From Pseudorhodobacter sp. (GTDB lineage Bacteria > Pseudomonadota > Alphaproteobacteria > Rhodobacterales > Rhodobacteraceae): a stretch of 13,921 bases of DNA. Positions 13,901 to 13,921 of this stretch are shown piece by piece. Position numbers and translations under genes: made by a program. Within the stretch, counting starts at the first letter, position 1. Every line of letters starts with the position of its first letter. Below the pieces are notes generated by a model, which did not search any database, was not told the origin of the DNA, and saw nothing but the letters and a program-made list of their open reading frames with translations. Where the stretch lies: assembly GCA_014378345.1 (NCBI GenBank), contig JACMNW010000437.1, forward strand, positions 1-13,921, written 5' to 3'.

Positions 13901-13921
13901 TTCACAGCTATTCCAATACAC

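Noticed and set aside
13118..13921. Minus-strand open frame running off the window end, opposite opgG
   Set aside because: It is antisense to the best-conserved block of OpgG and has no family likeness.

Overview
The window looks like chromosome from a member of the Rhodobacterales (Roseobacter-type Alphaproteobacteria). The reasons are the GC-rich coding sequence, a cysteine-free Fur/Mur-type regulator, and an opgC-opgG pair of the kind known from Rhodobacter. This placement is an inference from gene content, not a measurement. Every convincing gene reads on the + strand. I see no rRNA, tRNA, CRISPR array, insertion sequence or phage gene.

Region 1 (1-3852) is a decaying catabolic or uptake locus. 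It starts with the C-terminal part of a Gfo/Idh/MocA-type oxidoreductase that is cut by the window edge. Next comes a relic of a peptide-type ABC transporter: the middle of a DppB-like permease is joined to the C-terminal half of a DppC-like permease, with one frame change near each end. One base after the DppC stop begins an intact-looking class V PLP enzyme of the isopenicillin N epimerase (CefD) type, followed by a GntR/FCD regulator. The original arrangement was probably a transporter plus PLP-enzyme operon with its regulator.

Region 2 (3919-5359) holds a Fur/Mur-family metal regulator and then about 1 kb of visibly AT-richer sequence with no recognisable gene. That stretch contains two weak small-ORF candidates, a T/G-rich patch with an imperfect duplication, and a strong hairpin.

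Region 3 (5360-9602) contains a phosphomannomutase/phosphoglucomutase, a ThDP-dependent enzyme of the acetolactate-synthase superfamily, and a class III (CaiB/BaiF) CoA-transferase that overlaps the ThDP gene by 14 nt. The last two are clearly coupled and probably act in one pathway, whose substrate cannot be read from the sequence.

Region 4 (9796-13900) is a tight operon: a TTC38-like TPR protein, OpgC (membrane protein that succinylates periplasmic glucans) and OpgG (periplasmic glucan biosynthesis protein with a twin-arginine signal). opgC and opgG overlap by 4 nt. OpgH-type glucan synthase genes would be expected downstream, outside the window.

Nothing here is a proven new system. The best leads are the ThDP enzyme/CoA-transferase pair with its altered cofactor motif, the linkage of a TTC38-like protein to glucan genes, and the two-EAA-loop permease chimera.
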